Positions 8,405 through 18,098 of a stretch of DNA of 64,000 nt are shown one piece after another. Origin of the DNA: CAKUFA01 sp963627465 (GTDB taxonomy: Bacteria; Bacillota; Clostridia; Christensenellales; Aristaeellaceae); contig CAVGBO010000052.1 of assembly GCA_963627465.1 (NCBI GenBank), positions 1 to 64,000 on the forward strand. The letters run 5' to 3'. The notes under the pieces are model-generated. The model was given only the letters and a program-made list of their open reading frames with translations. It searched no databases and was not told the DNA's origin. The position numbers and the translations under genes are program-made. Position 1 is the first letter of the stretch. Every line of letters begins with the position of its first letter.

Positions 8405-9769
8405 ATGAAGCTGAAACGATTCGCAGCACTGCTGTTGACGGGCGTGCTGGCAGTTACCTCCACCAGTGCACTGGCAGCAAAAAAGAACGATAAGATGGAT
8501 GCGGAAAACATGGATATTCCCGCCATCCTGCAGGATACGGACAGCAAGGGTACGGTAAACGTGTACCACTGGTGGACGGCTGGCGGCGAAAAGGATGCCA
8601 TTGAGAGCGTAGTGAAGGGTTTTACCGACAATTACAGCAAAGTGAAGGCCAAATCCAACGCCATTCCCGGTGGTGCCGGCGGTGCAATGGTGATGAAGGT
8701 GAAGGTACTGCAGCAGGCCGGCAAAAGTCCGGAAACCTTTCAGGCGCATCCCGGTCAGGAAATCGAACCCTACCTGAACAGTGACATGCTGTTGAATCTG
8801 AATCAGGTCTGGGCATACGGCAAATTGAGTGAGCGAGCACTGCCCGGCTTGGAAGAGCTGTGCACCGCCTCTGACGGAAACAAGTACATCGTCCCCATCG
8901 GTATTCATAAGACCAATGTTATTTTCTACAACATTCATGTGTTCGAGAAATATGGCGTGCAAATCCCGGATCATGAGAACATCACCTGGGATGAATTCTG
9001 GGCGATCTGCGATGAGCTGGCGGCAAAGATGCCCGACGGGGAGTATCCCCTGGATCTGGGTGACCGGAAGGGCTGGCCGGCCTGTCAGGTATTCGAGAAT
9101 ATTCTGATGGGCACATCTCCCCAGCTCTATGAGGACTTTATCAATGGCACATATGATCAGGATGCGATCACAGAAGTGCTGGCCACCTACGCCAAGCTGA
9201 TGAACTACGTGGCGCCGGATCACTCCAGCCGTGACTGGTATGAAGCCTCCGGTCAGGTAGTGGCAGGCACGTATGCTATGCAGATCATGGGCGCTTGGAT
9301 GCAGCCCTTGATGACCAGCATGGATCAGGTATATGGGGTGGATTACGGTGTGTTCACCTTCCCTGGCACTGACGGTTGGTTCGGTATGTGCATTGACGGC
9401 TTTGTGGTCAGCAATGACTCTGCGGACGTGGAGGCTGGACTGAAATGGGCCTACAATGTGTCCACCCAGGATGTGCAGACTTCCTTCTCCAAGCTGAAGG
9501 AAAGCATCTCCCCCTACAGCGATACGCCGGATGAAACTTACTGTGAGCTGACGCTGAAATTCAAGCAGGAACTGACCGATGAAAACACAAAGGTCTTCCC
9601 CAGCTTTACTCATGGTACAGCATTGCCTTGGGCAGCTTCCACCAGTCTGCAGACGCAGATTCAAGAATTTGCCACTTCAAGCGACCATAACCCGGAATAC
9701 TTTGCCAAGAAGATTGTGGACATCATGAAAGAATCCAGCGTGAAAGGAGATTGGAACCTTGTTGACTAA
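8405..9769 (+). CDS. Extracellular sugar-binding protein of ABC importer
   Basis: This is a family 1-type (MalE/UgpB-like) solute-binding protein of 454 residues. The N-terminus MKLKRFAALLLTGVLAVTSTSALAA is a signal peptide for signal peptidase I; no cysteine follows it, so it is not lipidated as most Gram-positive binding proteins are. The body shows VYHWWTAGGEKDAIESVVKGF, typical of this family. The start at 8405 follows GGGGGAAG; a longer frame from 8375 overlaps the upstream gene and has no signal. The gene is followed with overlap by a GH3 enzyme and then by the two permeases. The substrate is unknown, probably a beta-linked oligosaccharide given the three GH3 neighbours. Confidence 0.88.
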   Translation: MKLKRFAALLLTGVLAVTSTSALAAKKNDKMDAENMDIPAILQDTDSKGTVNVYHWWTAGGEKDAIESVVKGFTDNYSKVKAKSNAIPGGAGGAMVMKVKVLQQAGKSPETFQAHPGQEIEPYLNSDMLLNLNQVWAYGKLSERALPGLEELCTASDGNKYIVPIGIHKTNVIFYNIHVFEKYGVQIPDHENITWDEFWAICDELAAKMPDGEYPLDLGDRKGWPACQVFENILMGTSPQLYEDFINGTYDQDAITEVLATYAKLMNYVAPDHSSRDWYEASGQVVAGTYAMQIMGAWMQPLMTSMDQVYGVDYGVFTFPGTDGWFGMCIDGFVVSNDSADVEAGLKWAYNVSTQDVQTSFSKLKESISPYSDTPDETYCELTLKFKQELTDENTKVFPSFTHGTALPWAASTSLQTQIQEFATSSDHNPEYFAKKIVDIMKESSVKGDWNLVD

Positions 9770-11744
9770 GAAGCAGATCAAGCGCGGTGCATCGCTGTTG
9801 GCAGCGGCGGTGATGGCAGGCAGTCTGCTGCCGGCAGGCGCCTTTGCTGAGGATGCAGCCTATGAACAGCCTGTACTGAATCCTCGAGTGAAGTCCATCA
9901 TCGAAGTGGATGGTTATCAGTTTATCGACCTGAATGGGAACGGAACCCTGGATGTGTATGAGGACTGGCGGCAGGATGCGGATACCCGTGCCGCCGACCT
10001 GGTAAGCCAAATGACCGTACGGGAGAAGATCGGGCAGATGCAACACCCCACCTATTTGCCCCGCTCTGACGGAAAGATTGCTCCCTATCTGGAAAAATAC
10101 TGCACAGACTATGGCATCGGCATGCTGCTGATCCGGGAATTGGACAGTGTACAGACGGCGGCAGAGACCATGAATACGGTGCAGGAATACGCTGAAGCAA
10201 GCCGTCTGGGCGTTCCGGTGCTGGTCTCCATGGACTCGGTACATGGGCTGAGCTATGTTTCCGGTGCTACGGTGACACCTCATAACTTGGCATTGGCCGC
10301 CACCCGGGACGAGGAGCTGGTGACAAAGCTGGCGGAAATTGCCCGTGATGAGCACATGGCAATCGGCGTGCGCATGACCCTGTCTCCTGAGTCCGATATT
10401 GCCTCCGAACCTCGGTGGGGGCGCGTGATGGAAACCTTCGGTGAGGATCCTGATCTGGTAACCCAAATGGTTCGGGCACAGATTGTTGCTTTCCAAAATG
10501 GGGAAGATGGCCTGAATGAAAACGGCATCGTGGCCTGCATCAAACATTTCCCTGGCGCAGGCCCCCAGATGGACGGTAAGGACACTTCTCCCATCGTCTC
10601 CGATGAGGAAACGCTTCAAGTTCACCTGAAGCCCTACTACGCGGCGCTTGAAGTGAATGTGGGTTCGGTCATGCCCTATTACTCTGTACCCCTAGCACTG
10701 GATATGGAAAACTCCGCCATTGGATCCAAGGCTGTATTGCAAGATCTCTTGCGGGATCAGATGGGCTTTGAAGGCATCATTCAGACCGACTGGGGCATGA
10801 TCTGGGCCATTCAGGAAGGTCTGGGCACCATGACCGGCGAGGAAGTGTCCGATGAGGAAGCTATCATCATCGGCGTGACGGAAAGCCGTGTAGACGGCAT
10901 TGGCGGTGAAAGCATCCGCCTGATCGATCAAATGGAGGAACTTGTTGGGGAAGGTAAAATTGCTGAAGACATCCTGACCGCTGCTGCCACCCGTATCGTG
11001 AAGGCGAAGTTCCAGCTGGGCGTGTTTGAGAACCCCTATTGCGATGTGGATTATGCAGTATCCTTCGTAGGCAATGAGGAACACACGGCTGTGAACCTGG
11101 AAGCTGCCGAAAAAGCTATGACCCTGCTGAAGAATGATGGTGCGCTGCCCCTGACTGCCAATGCAGGACAGAAGATTCTGGTCTGCGGCCCTCGGGCGGG
11201 CGACATGATGAGCCTGGTGGGAGGCTGGTCCTCTGAACAGGAAGGTCTGACCATCGCTGCCGCCATTGAGCAGTATGCTGGCGAAAATGATGAAGTGACT
11301 TTCATTGCCGACGATGTGACGGCCATTGCTGAAGCTGCTAAGGATGCGGACGTGGTGATTGTCTCCATTGGCGAACCCAGCTATCAGCACGATCCGCCGT
11401 GGGGTTATGATACCCTGGAGATCACTTCTACCCAGCAGGAGATTCTGGAAACGGTCAAGGCCAACACCAAGGGACAGATTGTTACCGTGGTAACCGGCGG
11501 TCGTCCCTATATCCTAACCTGGTGTGATGAAAACACCGACGCTATTCTGGAAGCCTATTATCCCGGTCAGCAGGGCGGTATTGCCATTGCCGAGACCATC
11601 TTCGGCCTGAACAATCCTACTGGCAAGACACCTATGCAGTTCCCGAGAGACATGGCATCTGTCAACAGCCAGGCTAGCGATGTATCCTTTGATTTGGAAA
11701 ATCCCCTGTACGACTACGGTTGGGGTCTCAGCTACGACGAGTAA
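9759..11744 (+). CDS. Secreted glycoside hydrolase family 3 enzyme
   Basis: This is a 661-residue GH3 (beta-glucosidase/xylosidase-type) enzyme. It has a signal peptide (cut near AFA, residue 30) and an Asp/Asn-rich calcium-loop-like motif DLNGNGTLDVYEDW (57-70). The (beta/alpha)8 domain has KHFPGAG (262-268) and the nucleophile in IIQTDWG (D344), and an alpha/beta sandwich C-terminal domain ends in YDYGWGLSYDE. It starts with TTG at 9759, 8 nt after AAAGGAG, and overlaps the end of the binding-protein gene by 11 bp, so the two are coupled. The enzyme probably trims oligosaccharides outside the cell before import. Its exact linkage specificity cannot be read. Confidence 0.88.
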   Translation: MLTKKQIKRGASLLAAAVMAGSLLPAGAFAEDAAYEQPVLNPRVKSIIEVDGYQFIDLNGNGTLDVYEDWRQDADTRAADLVSQMTVREKIGQMQHPTYLPRSDGKIAPYLEKYCTDYGIGMLLIRELDSVQTAAETMNTVQEYAEASRLGVPVLVSMDSVHGLSYVSGATVTPHNLALAATRDEELVTKLAEIARDEHMAIGVRMTLSPESDIASEPRWGRVMETFGEDPDLVTQMVRAQIVAFQNGEDGLNENGIVACIKHFPGAGPQMDGKDTSPIVSDEETLQVHLKPYYAALEVNVGSVMPYYSVPLALDMENSAIGSKAVLQDLLRDQMGFEGIIQTDWGMIWAIQEGLGTMTGEEVSDEEAIIIGVTESRVDGIGGESIRLIDQMEELVGEGKIAEDILTAAATRIVKAKFQLGVFENPYCDVDYAVSFVGNEEHTAVNLEAAEKAMTLLKNDGALPLTANAGQKILVCGPRAGDMMSLVGGWSSEQEGLTIAAAIEQYAGENDEVTFIADDVTAIAEAAKDADVVIVSIGEPSYQHDPPWGYDTLEITSTQQEILETVKANTKGQIVTVVTGGRPYILTWCDENTDAILEAYYPGQQGGIAIAETIFGLNNPTGKTPMQFPRDMASVNSQASDVSFDLENPLYDYGWGLSYDE

Positions 11745-11754
11745 TGGGCAGGAG

Positions 11755-11787
11755 ACGGGACGGGCATCATCCTGCCCGCCCCGTTTT
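11755..11787 (+). terminator. Hairpin with short T-tract between GH3 and permease
   Basis: ACGGG-A-CGGGCA pairs with TGCCCG-C-CCCGT, followed by TTTT. It lies inside the operon, after the binding protein and GH3 genes and before the permeases. It may lower downstream expression so that extracellular proteins are made in excess over the membrane proteins. Confidence 0.65.
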
Positions 11788-11816
11788 CTCCAGAAGAGGA
11801 GAAAGGAGAACTGCCT

Positions 11817-12845
11817 GTGTTTCAGGACTTTGTGGACAATCTTTATTACATGACCTTTGAGGATCACGGCGAATTCTGGGCAATCTGCGCTGGTATTCTG
11901 GCAGTGATTCTGGTCTACCAGCTGCTGCTGAGGTTCGCCCCGAAGGTGGTGGCACCGATTCACAGTTTTCTCACCAGACATCCCTTGATCTGGATCTGTA
12001 TTCCGGCAGCTTTGCTGATCTACTTCGTGTATGTTTCCTTGGGGTGGAACCTGTGGGTTTCTGTTTCCGACTGGAAGGCAGGAGAACTGGAGGCCAGCTA
12101 TGGCTGGGGCGGTTTCGGAAACTATGTGAAAATGTTCAATAGCTCAAACTTCTGGCCGGCACTGAAAAACACACTGCTGCTGTTCTGCTTGATTCCTTTG
12201 TGCCTGCTGCTGGGCCTGGGCCTGGCACTCATCATGGATCAGGGACTGCGGGGAACGGCAGTATTCCGTACCCTGATCCTGCTGCCCTTTGCCCTGTCCT
12301 TCGTGGTAACAGGCACGGTCTGGGCATATATGTACCGCCCCACCGGCGGCGTGCTGAATTCTTTCCTCAGTCTCCTAGGCGTGGATGTTTCCGCAGCCAT
12401 GAAGGAAGGTCACTTGATGTGGGCTTCCAGCAATAATACGATCATGCTGTCCATCATTATTGCCATGGTCTGGCAATTCAGCGGATACGTGGCGGTGATT
12501 TTCCTGGCGGCGATCAAGAATGTACCGGTGAACGTCATTAACGCCGCCAAGCTGGACGGCGCCTACATGCCCCGCATTTATTGGAAGTTGATCATTCCCC
12601 AGCTGAAGGGAGCCATGGGCAGCTGCATTACCATTCTGGCCATGTATGCCCTGCGCAGCTTTGACTTCATCGTTTCCTTGGTGGGATATACCACCTCCTC
12701 GGCCTGGACGCTGCCCATCTGGATGTACAATGAGGCGTTCCAGTCCAATAACTTTGCCTACTCTGCGGCCATCAGCTGCTTCCTTCTGGCACTGGTGCTG
12801 GTGCTGATCCTGCCGCTGACTTACTGGACGAACAGGAGGAAATAA
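11817..12845 (+). CDS. Sugar ABC transporter permease (MalF/UgpA-like)
   Basis: This is a 342-residue integral membrane protein. An additional N-terminal transmembrane segment (about 20-40) precedes the usual six-helix permease core. The cytoplasmic EAA loop is NVINAAKLDGAYMPRIYWKLIIPQL. It starts with GTG at 11817, 8 nt after AAAGGAG. It pairs with the permease at 12849, four bases downstream. The ATPase at 15712 should energise the pair. Confidence 0.92.
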   Translation: MFQDFVDNLYYMTFEDHGEFWAICAGILAVILVYQLLLRFAPKVVAPIHSFLTRHPLIWICIPAALLIYFVYVSLGWNLWVSVSDWKAGELEASYGWGGFGNYVKMFNSSNFWPALKNTLLLFCLIPLCLLLGLGLALIMDQGLRGTAVFRTLILLPFALSFVVTGTVWAYMYRPTGGVLNSFLSLLGVDVSAAMKEGHLMWASSNNTIMLSIIIAMVWQFSGYVAVIFLAAIKNVPVNVINAAKLDGAYMPRIYWKLIIPQLKGAMGSCITILAMYALRSFDFIVSLVGYTTSSAWTLPIWMYNEAFQSNNFAYSAAISCFLLALVLVLILPLTYWTNRRK

Positions 12846-12848
12846 CAA

Positions 12849-13742
12849 ATGGAAAACAATCGGATGATTGAGCGCAGCAAGGAGGGGCAGCAGGCTCAGA
12901 TTGTTCGGGTAAAGCCGAAATGGCATATGACCGTGCTGCATATTGTGTATTACCTGATTATGGTAGCCTTCCTGGTGTTCTATATGCTGCCCTTCTGGGG
13001 TACGGTGATGACCAGCTTCAAGACCAACAGCGAAGTGATGACCTCCACGCCCATCACCCCGCCAACGGAATGGACGCTGGAAGGATACAGCAGTGCCATG
13101 GAGGAGCTGGGCATGCCCCTGATGACCTCCCTGGTGGTGACAATCTTTGGTGCGGCAGGCTCAGTGTTCCTGGGTTCCATCTGTGCCTACGCACTAAGTA
13201 AATGGAAGTTCAAGCTGAACAACGCATTCTTTATCATTCTCGTGGCGGCAACGTATCTTCCCTTCCAGGCGATTCTGATTCCCCTGCTGCAGACCATTAA
13301 CAGCTTGGATCTATATGACAACATCTGGGGTCTGGTGTTGGTGCATTCCGTCTTCGGAATGCCTATGTGCACGGTCATGATGAGAGGTTACTACGCAGAT
13401 GTTCCGGATGCGCTGATCCGGCAGGCGATGATCGATGGAAACGGCATGTGGGCAATTTATCGGAAGATCGTCCTGCCCAATACCATGATTGCGACCATTA
13501 CGACATTTGTTTTTCAGTGTACCTCCATCTGGAACGAGATGCTGTTCGCCCTGGTGTTGGGAGGATATGATTCCAAACCGGCGACCATCGCCCTGAACGA
13601 GTTGGCGGGCACCATGGCGGCGGAATTCAACGTGCAGATGGCAGGTTCGCTGATTCTGGCCCTGCCGGTGCTGATCCTGTATATCTTTATGGGGAAGTAT
13701 TTGATCAGCGGCCAAATGAGCGGTGCGGTAACCGCAAGCTGA
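12849..13742 (+). CDS. Sugar ABC transporter permease (MalG/UgpE-like)
   Basis: This 297-residue protein has six predicted transmembrane helices. The EAA loop PDALIRQAMIDGNGMWAIYRKIVLP is in the usual place before the last helices. The N-terminal 25 residues are charged and cytoplasmic. It forms the channel with the preceding permease. It is followed after 15 bp by a second GH3 gene. Confidence 0.93.
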   Translation: MENNRMIERSKEGQQAQIVRVKPKWHMTVLHIVYYLIMVAFLVFYMLPFWGTVMTSFKTNSEVMTSTPITPPTEWTLEGYSSAMEELGMPLMTSLVVTIFGAAGSVFLGSICAYALSKWKFKLNNAFFIILVAATYLPFQAILIPLLQTINSLDLYDNIWGLVLVHSVFGMPMCTVMMRGYYADVPDALIRQAMIDGNGMWAIYRKIVLPNTMIATITTFVFQCTSIWNEMLFALVLGGYDSKPATIALNELAGTMAAEFNVQMAGSLILALPVLILYIFMGKYLISGQMSGAVTAS

Positions 13743-13757
13743 AAGGAGCAACGCAGC

Positions 13758-15707
13758 ATGAACATGATTCAACGGATCACCTCTCTGGCTCTTGCCGGAG
13801 TGCTGGGATGGAGCACCCTGCCGGCCTATGCGGAGGAAACTTATGAGCAGCCTGAACTGGCTGCTCGGGTGAAAAGTATCATTGAAGTGGACGGCTATCA
13901 ATTCAAGGACTTGAACGATAACGGCGAACTAGACCCCTATGAGGATTGGCGGCTTAGTGCTGAGGAACGTGCGGATCATCTTCTGTCCTTGATGAGTGCG
14001 GAACAGAAGGCTGCCCAGATGGTGCACCTGACGCTGGTGACGAAGAAGGATTCCTGGTTTACTTCCAATAACGTGGGCTTCGCACTGGCATATGAATATC
14101 TGTTTGAGCCGGAAGAAGATGAGGAGGAAGACGAGGACGAAGCGGAGGCCAGTGAAACCAGTGAAATCTCTGCCGCGAAGAACGCTGCCCGGAAGACCAA
14201 TGAGATTCAGGAACTGTCCGAAAGCTCCGCTCTCGGCATTCCGGTCATTTTCTCCATGGATACGGAAGCCGGTGCTGCCTTCGTCAAGGATGCCACCTTC
14301 CTGCCGGATGAAATCAACCTTGGCGCAGCAAACAGCGAGGAACTGACGGCTCAATATTACACCGTGCTCCGGGAAGAGCTGGCAGCCATCGGCGTGCGCA
14401 TGGCACTTTCGCCGGACGCTGATCTGATCACCGACCCTCGGTGGGGGCGGAATCAGGAGTGCTACTCCGAGGATACGGAAGTGGTGCAGAAGCTTATCAA
14501 GGTTGCCGTCCAGACCCTGCAAAGTGGCAGCGGGCTTACAGTCGACTCCGTGATGGCATGTGTGAAGCATTTCCCTGGTGCTGGTGCGCAGACAGATGGC
14601 GTGGACGGCAGTCCCTTGACAATTTCCGAGGATTCCATTGCACTGCATCTGGCCGGCTTCCAGACGGCAATTGATGCGGGGGTGGCCGCTGTCATGCCCT
14701 ACGGATATTCCACCGTTCCCTACCTAGGAGGCGATGCGGTAGACAATTCTGCCGATCAGAGTGCCGCTGTGATGACGGATCTGCTTCGTGGGCAAATGGG
14801 CTATACCGGCATCATCCAAACAGACTGGGGTCTGAACTTCGTTGGTGCCACCAACGCAGGCGCAGATATTCTGGGTGGCGCAGGGGTGCGCTCCACGGCG
14901 CAGCTGGTGGACGAAGTGTCGGAGGATCGCCTGACGGATGCCTGTCGCAGAATTCTGATCGCCAAGTTCCAGATGGGGCTGTTCGAGAATCCCTATGTTG
15001 ATGAAGACGCTGCGGAAACGGTGATTGGCAGCGAGGGGCACAGAGCTGTCGCAAAGGAAGCGGCGGAGAAATCCTTCACCCTTGTGAAATATGAGAAGGC
15101 AGAAGCACTCACGGCTGGCGAGTCTTTCATCGTTGCAGGAAACTTGGCGGAGGATGTGCGTTGCTTGAACAGCGGCTGGACGGCCAAGGAACCCACGGAG
15201 ATTGATGGAACAACCATTCTGGAAGCTCTGCAGGCGAAGGCCGGCGCAGAGCATGTAACCTATATCGCGGATGCATCCGAAGTTCCTGCTGACCTGACTG
15301 GCGTCAAGGCTTTCGTGATCGTGGGAGAAAAGAGCGGAACCCATGACCCCGCCTGGGGTGCGGCGACGCTGGAGTTCCCGGAGGAACAGACTGCGCTGGT
15401 GAATGCCCTGAAAGCATCTGGCGCAGATGTGACGGCTGTGGTGGTCATGAACAGAGCGTATGTGCTGACACCTATTGCGGACAGTGCGGATAATGTGCTG
15501 CTGGTGTACCGCCCTGGCGTAACCTGCGGTGCAGAAGCGGTGGCGGATTGCCTCTTCGGCGAAACGGCTATTACCGGTCATTTGCCCTTCCAGATTCCTG
15601 CAACCATGGAACAGGTGCTTGCCCAGCGGGAGGATCTGCCCAAGGATATTGAAAATCCCCTGTATGAATACGGCTTCGGCATTGAAACCGAAGGTTTCGG
15701 GAGGTAA
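13758..15707 (+). CDS. Secreted glycoside hydrolase family 3 enzyme with acidic insert
   Basis: This 649-residue GH3 protein has a signal peptide (cut after AYA, residue 25). The DLNDNGELDPYEDW motif spans 51-64, KHFPGAG spans 270-276 and the nucleophile is D356 in IIQTDWG. It is a paralogue of the gene at 9759. A run made almost entirely of Glu and Asp occupies about 117-134, between the first barrel strands, where the paralogue has none. This probably forms a flexible or calcium-binding surface loop. AAAGGAG lies 9 nt before the ATG. The gene sits between the permeases and the ATPase of the importer. Confidence 0.88.
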   Translation: MNMIQRITSLALAGVLGWSTLPAYAEETYEQPELAARVKSIIEVDGYQFKDLNDNGELDPYEDWRLSAEERADHLLSLMSAEQKAAQMVHLTLVTKKDSWFTSNNVGFALAYEYLFEPEEDEEEDEDEAEASETSEISAAKNAARKTNEIQELSESSALGIPVIFSMDTEAGAAFVKDATFLPDEINLGAANSEELTAQYYTVLREELAAIGVRMALSPDADLITDPRWGRNQECYSEDTEVVQKLIKVAVQTLQSGSGLTVDSVMACVKHFPGAGAQTDGVDGSPLTISEDSIALHLAGFQTAIDAGVAAVMPYGYSTVPYLGGDAVDNSADQSAAVMTDLLRGQMGYTGIIQTDWGLNFVGATNAGADILGGAGVRSTAQLVDEVSEDRLTDACRRILIAKFQMGLFENPYVDEDAAETVIGSEGHRAVAKEAAEKSFTLVKYEKAEALTAGESFIVAGNLAEDVRCLNSGWTAKEPTEIDGTTILEALQAKAGAEHVTYIADASEVPADLTGVKAFVIVGEKSGTHDPAWGAATLEFPEEQTALVNALKASGADVTAVVVMNRAYVLTPIADSADNVLLVYRPGVTCGAEAVADCLFGETAITGHLPFQIPATMEQVLAQREDLPKDIENPLYEYGFGIETEGFGR

Positions 15708-15711
15708 AGAC

Positions 15712-16824
15712 ATGGCTTCGATTACCATCAAGGATATGAGCATAAGCTATAACAAAGGGAAAACTTTTGTGCTGGACAAGTTGAACCTAGACATCAAGGA
15801 TGGGGAATTCTGCGTATTCCTTGGACCTTCTGGGTGCGGAAAATCCACGGCCATGTACAGCATTGCAGGGCTGCTGGAACCCTATAACGGAGAAATTTTC
15901 TTCGGTGACAGGGCGATGACGCAAATGGAGAAGGGCAAGAAGAAAACCTTTGTGCCCCCGCAGGAGCGAAACATTGCCATGGTATTCCAAGAATATGCTC
16001 TGTACCCTAATATGACGGTGCGGGAGAACATGGGATTTGCCTTGAAGACAAAAAAAGTGCCCAAGGAGGAGATTGACCGGCTGGTCACGGAACAGGCTGC
16101 CAAGCTGGAGCTTACCGAGCTGCTGGATCGCCGCATTGCGCAGCTGTCCGGCGGTCAGCGGCAGCGGGTGGCACTGGGCAGAGCGCTGGTGCGCAGCCCT
16201 CAGGTTTTCCTGCTGGACGAGCCCTTGGGCAACCTGGACGCCAAGCTGCGGGATCAGGTACGCTATGAGCTGAAAACAATCCAGAAGGAACTGAATATTA
16301 CAACGGTTTATGTGACCCATGACCAAACGGAAGCCATGACCATGGCGGATCACATTGTGCTGCTCAGCGGCGGCCATATCATGCAACAGGGAACCCCCAC
16401 CGACCTGTACGATCACCCGGCAAATGAGTTTGTAGCGGGTTTCCTTGGCACACCGCAGATCAACATCTTCCCCTGCAATGTGAAGCAGGAAAACGGCAGG
16501 TTGACGTTGAATGCAGGATCCTTCCAGCTAAGCGTCCCAGAAAGCATGCAGGAATCCCTGAAACCCTATGCGGGGCGCAAGGTTGATCTAGGCATTCGTC
16601 CATCGGACTTTGAGCTGTCCACAGATGGACCCATTGCAGCGCATGTGGATTCCATCGAACCATTAGGCGATGCTTTCCTGATCTACGTCCGGGTCGGAGA
16701 AAAGGTGGTGGTCTTTAAGCATACCGGGGAGACCGCGCCCACAGAGAAGGAACTGCGGCTGAAGCCCAATCTGGCGAAGCTGCACGTATTTGACCCGCAG
16801 ACGGAAAACCGAATCAATGATTAA
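15712..16824 (+). CDS. Sugar importer ATPase (MsmK/UgpC-type)
   Basis: This 370-residue ABC ATPase has Walker A GPSGCGKST, signature LSGGQRQRVALGRA, Walker B VFLLDEPLGNLDAKLR and switch His in YVTHDQTEAMT. A C-terminal TOBE/OB-fold regulatory domain follows residue 235. The start at 15712 (MASITIKDM) is set by the family N-terminus and GGGAGG upstream; a longer frame reads back into the GH3 gene. Many Bacillota use one shared ATPase elsewhere, so a dedicated gene in the operon is of note. Confidence 0.95.
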   Translation: MASITIKDMSISYNKGKTFVLDKLNLDIKDGEFCVFLGPSGCGKSTAMYSIAGLLEPYNGEIFFGDRAMTQMEKGKKKTFVPPQERNIAMVFQEYALYPNMTVRENMGFALKTKKVPKEEIDRLVTEQAAKLELTELLDRRIAQLSGGQRQRVALGRALVRSPQVFLLDEPLGNLDAKLRDQVRYELKTIQKELNITTVYVTHDQTEAMTMADHIVLLSGGHIMQQGTPTDLYDHPANEFVAGFLGTPQINIFPCNVKQENGRLTLNAGSFQLSVPESMQESLKPYAGRKVDLGIRPSDFELSTDGPIAAHVDSIEPLGDAFLIYVRVGEKVVVFKHTGETAPTEKELRLKPNLAKLHVFDPQTENRIND

Positions 16825-16842
16825 CAGAGAAACACAGAAAAG

Positions 16843-16870
16843 CCAGCACGGCATTATCATGCTGGTTTTT
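16843..16870 (+). terminator. Intrinsic terminator after importer operon
   Basis: CCAGCA (16843-16848) pairs with TGCTGG (16860-16865), followed by TTTTT. It ends the operon that begins at 7570. Confidence 0.8.
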
Positions 16871-16934
16871 CCATCCAACTGGAAAAAGTCATAAGACGTA
16901 ATGCGGGAGGTGCAGCAGTGAAAATGGTGTTGAC

Positions 16935-16963
16935 TTCGGCACTTTGTGCAGAGCCGGTTTTTT
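16935..16963 (+). promoter_or_regulatory. Candidate YesN-regulator site, copy 3
   Basis: TTCGGCACTTTGTGC, a 4-nt gap and CCGGTTTTTT match the order and sequence of the block at 19642-19665 (TTCCGGCAGTCTGTGC then CGGATTTT). It lies about 200 bp upstream of the second CBM9-like gene. The other part of 16871-17160 shows only a possible extended -10 (TGGTAGGAT, 17107-17115) and no gene. Confidence 0.35.
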
Positions 16964-17160
16964 GATGAAAATCCACGATTTTTCCGGACGATAGCAAGGG
17001 GCATACTTCTGGAGACCCTTGGAACTGGTACTGAACAAGAAGGACCCATGTGTCGGATATTCCCCAAGGATGTTTGCAAATCTTCTGATTTTTGTTGACT
17101 TTTCTGTGGTAGGATGCAGACAGTCAAAGAAGAGCTTGACTGAAAGGAGCGAAGGAACAC

Positions 17161-17940
17161 ATGAAAAAAATGATCAGATTGATGGCGGCCATGCTTGCCC
17201 TGCTGATGCTTTCTTCTGTTGCTATGGCAGAAGACAGACCCAACATAACCGCACATAAGGCGGATGGCATTGTTATTGACGGCGATCTGAGCGACTGGAA
17301 TCTGGATTCTCCCGCAGTGGTGGATGACGCCGCCCAGGTGATTCGGGATCTTACCTTCTGGCAGGGGCCCAATGACTGCTCCGCTAAATTCTATCTGTCC
17401 TGGGACGAAGAGAACCTGTATATTGCGGCGGACGTGACCGAGGATACACCCCTGGGCGCCATTGAAATGCTGCCCATCGACGGCGAGGACAATCTGAAGC
17501 TTTACATTTCCACCAACCCGAATGCTGATCCGGAAAGGACGGCCTACGGGACAAATGATTTCCTGGTCTACTTCATCATGGATGAAGGGTACTGGGATAC
17601 TGCGATCGACCGTACCATGGTACCGAAAGACGACAGACAGCGCTTTGTCAGCATGGGCACGGACGGCGGAGAAAACGTGCTGGATGGTTATACTTGCGCC
17701 GTGCAGATGACCACCACCGGCTTTACTTGGGAAGCGATTGTTCCCTGGGCATGCTTCTCCAATAAAAAAATCGAGGTATATACCCCTTCCGTCGGCGATA
17801 CCCTGCTTTGCAACTTTGCCATTACGGATATCAGCTATCCTTGCCCCGGCACAGAATATATTCCCCAAATGGCATGGTCCGGCACACTGGATATCAACAC
17901 AAATCCCAGCGGATGGGGCAGCGTAACGATAGCGGAATAA
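17161..17940 (+). CDS. Secreted CBM9-like carbohydrate-binding protein (second)
   Basis: This 259-residue protein has a Sec signal peptide (cut after AMA, about residue 23) and one CBM9/DOMON-like domain. It shares IDGDLSDWN, YLSWDEENLYIAADV, NADPERTAYG and YPCPGTE with the protein at 7570. There is no catalytic domain and no lipidation cysteine. It is transcribed separately from the importer, after its terminator, and converges on the yesN-type gene. It may act as a glycan-binding or cell-surface accessory protein; the ligand is unknown. Confidence 0.75.
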   Translation: MKKMIRLMAAMLALLMLSSVAMAEDRPNITAHKADGIVIDGDLSDWNLDSPAVVDDAAQVIRDLTFWQGPNDCSAKFYLSWDEENLYIAADVTEDTPLGAIEMLPIDGEDNLKLYISTNPNADPERTAYGTNDFLVYFIMDEGYWDTAIDRTMVPKDDRQRFVSMGTDGGENVLDGYTCAVQMTTTGFTWEAIVPWACFSNKKIEVYTPSVGDTLLCNFAITDISYPCPGTEYIPQMAWSGTLDINTNPSGWGSVTIAE

Positions 17941-17990
17941 TCACAGCGAGGAAACACTTCTTCATATTGAGACTCCTTCCTTTCCAAAGG

Positions 17991-18020
17991 ACAGCCCGGA
18001 GCATTCGTGCTCCGGGCTGT
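17991..18020. terminator. Strong hairpin between convergent genes
   Basis: ACAGCCCGGAGC pairs perfectly with GCTCCGGGCTGT across a 6-nt loop. It lies between the plus-strand CBM9-like gene and the minus-strand yesN-type gene and probably serves both. The T-tract is poor on both sides. Confidence 0.6.
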
Positions 18021-18098
18021 CTGATTTGGGAATCCGTCAAGTTGAAAGAATTGCCAAAAGCATGGTGAGAAATCGGAAATCAGCATCGTTAATCGTGT

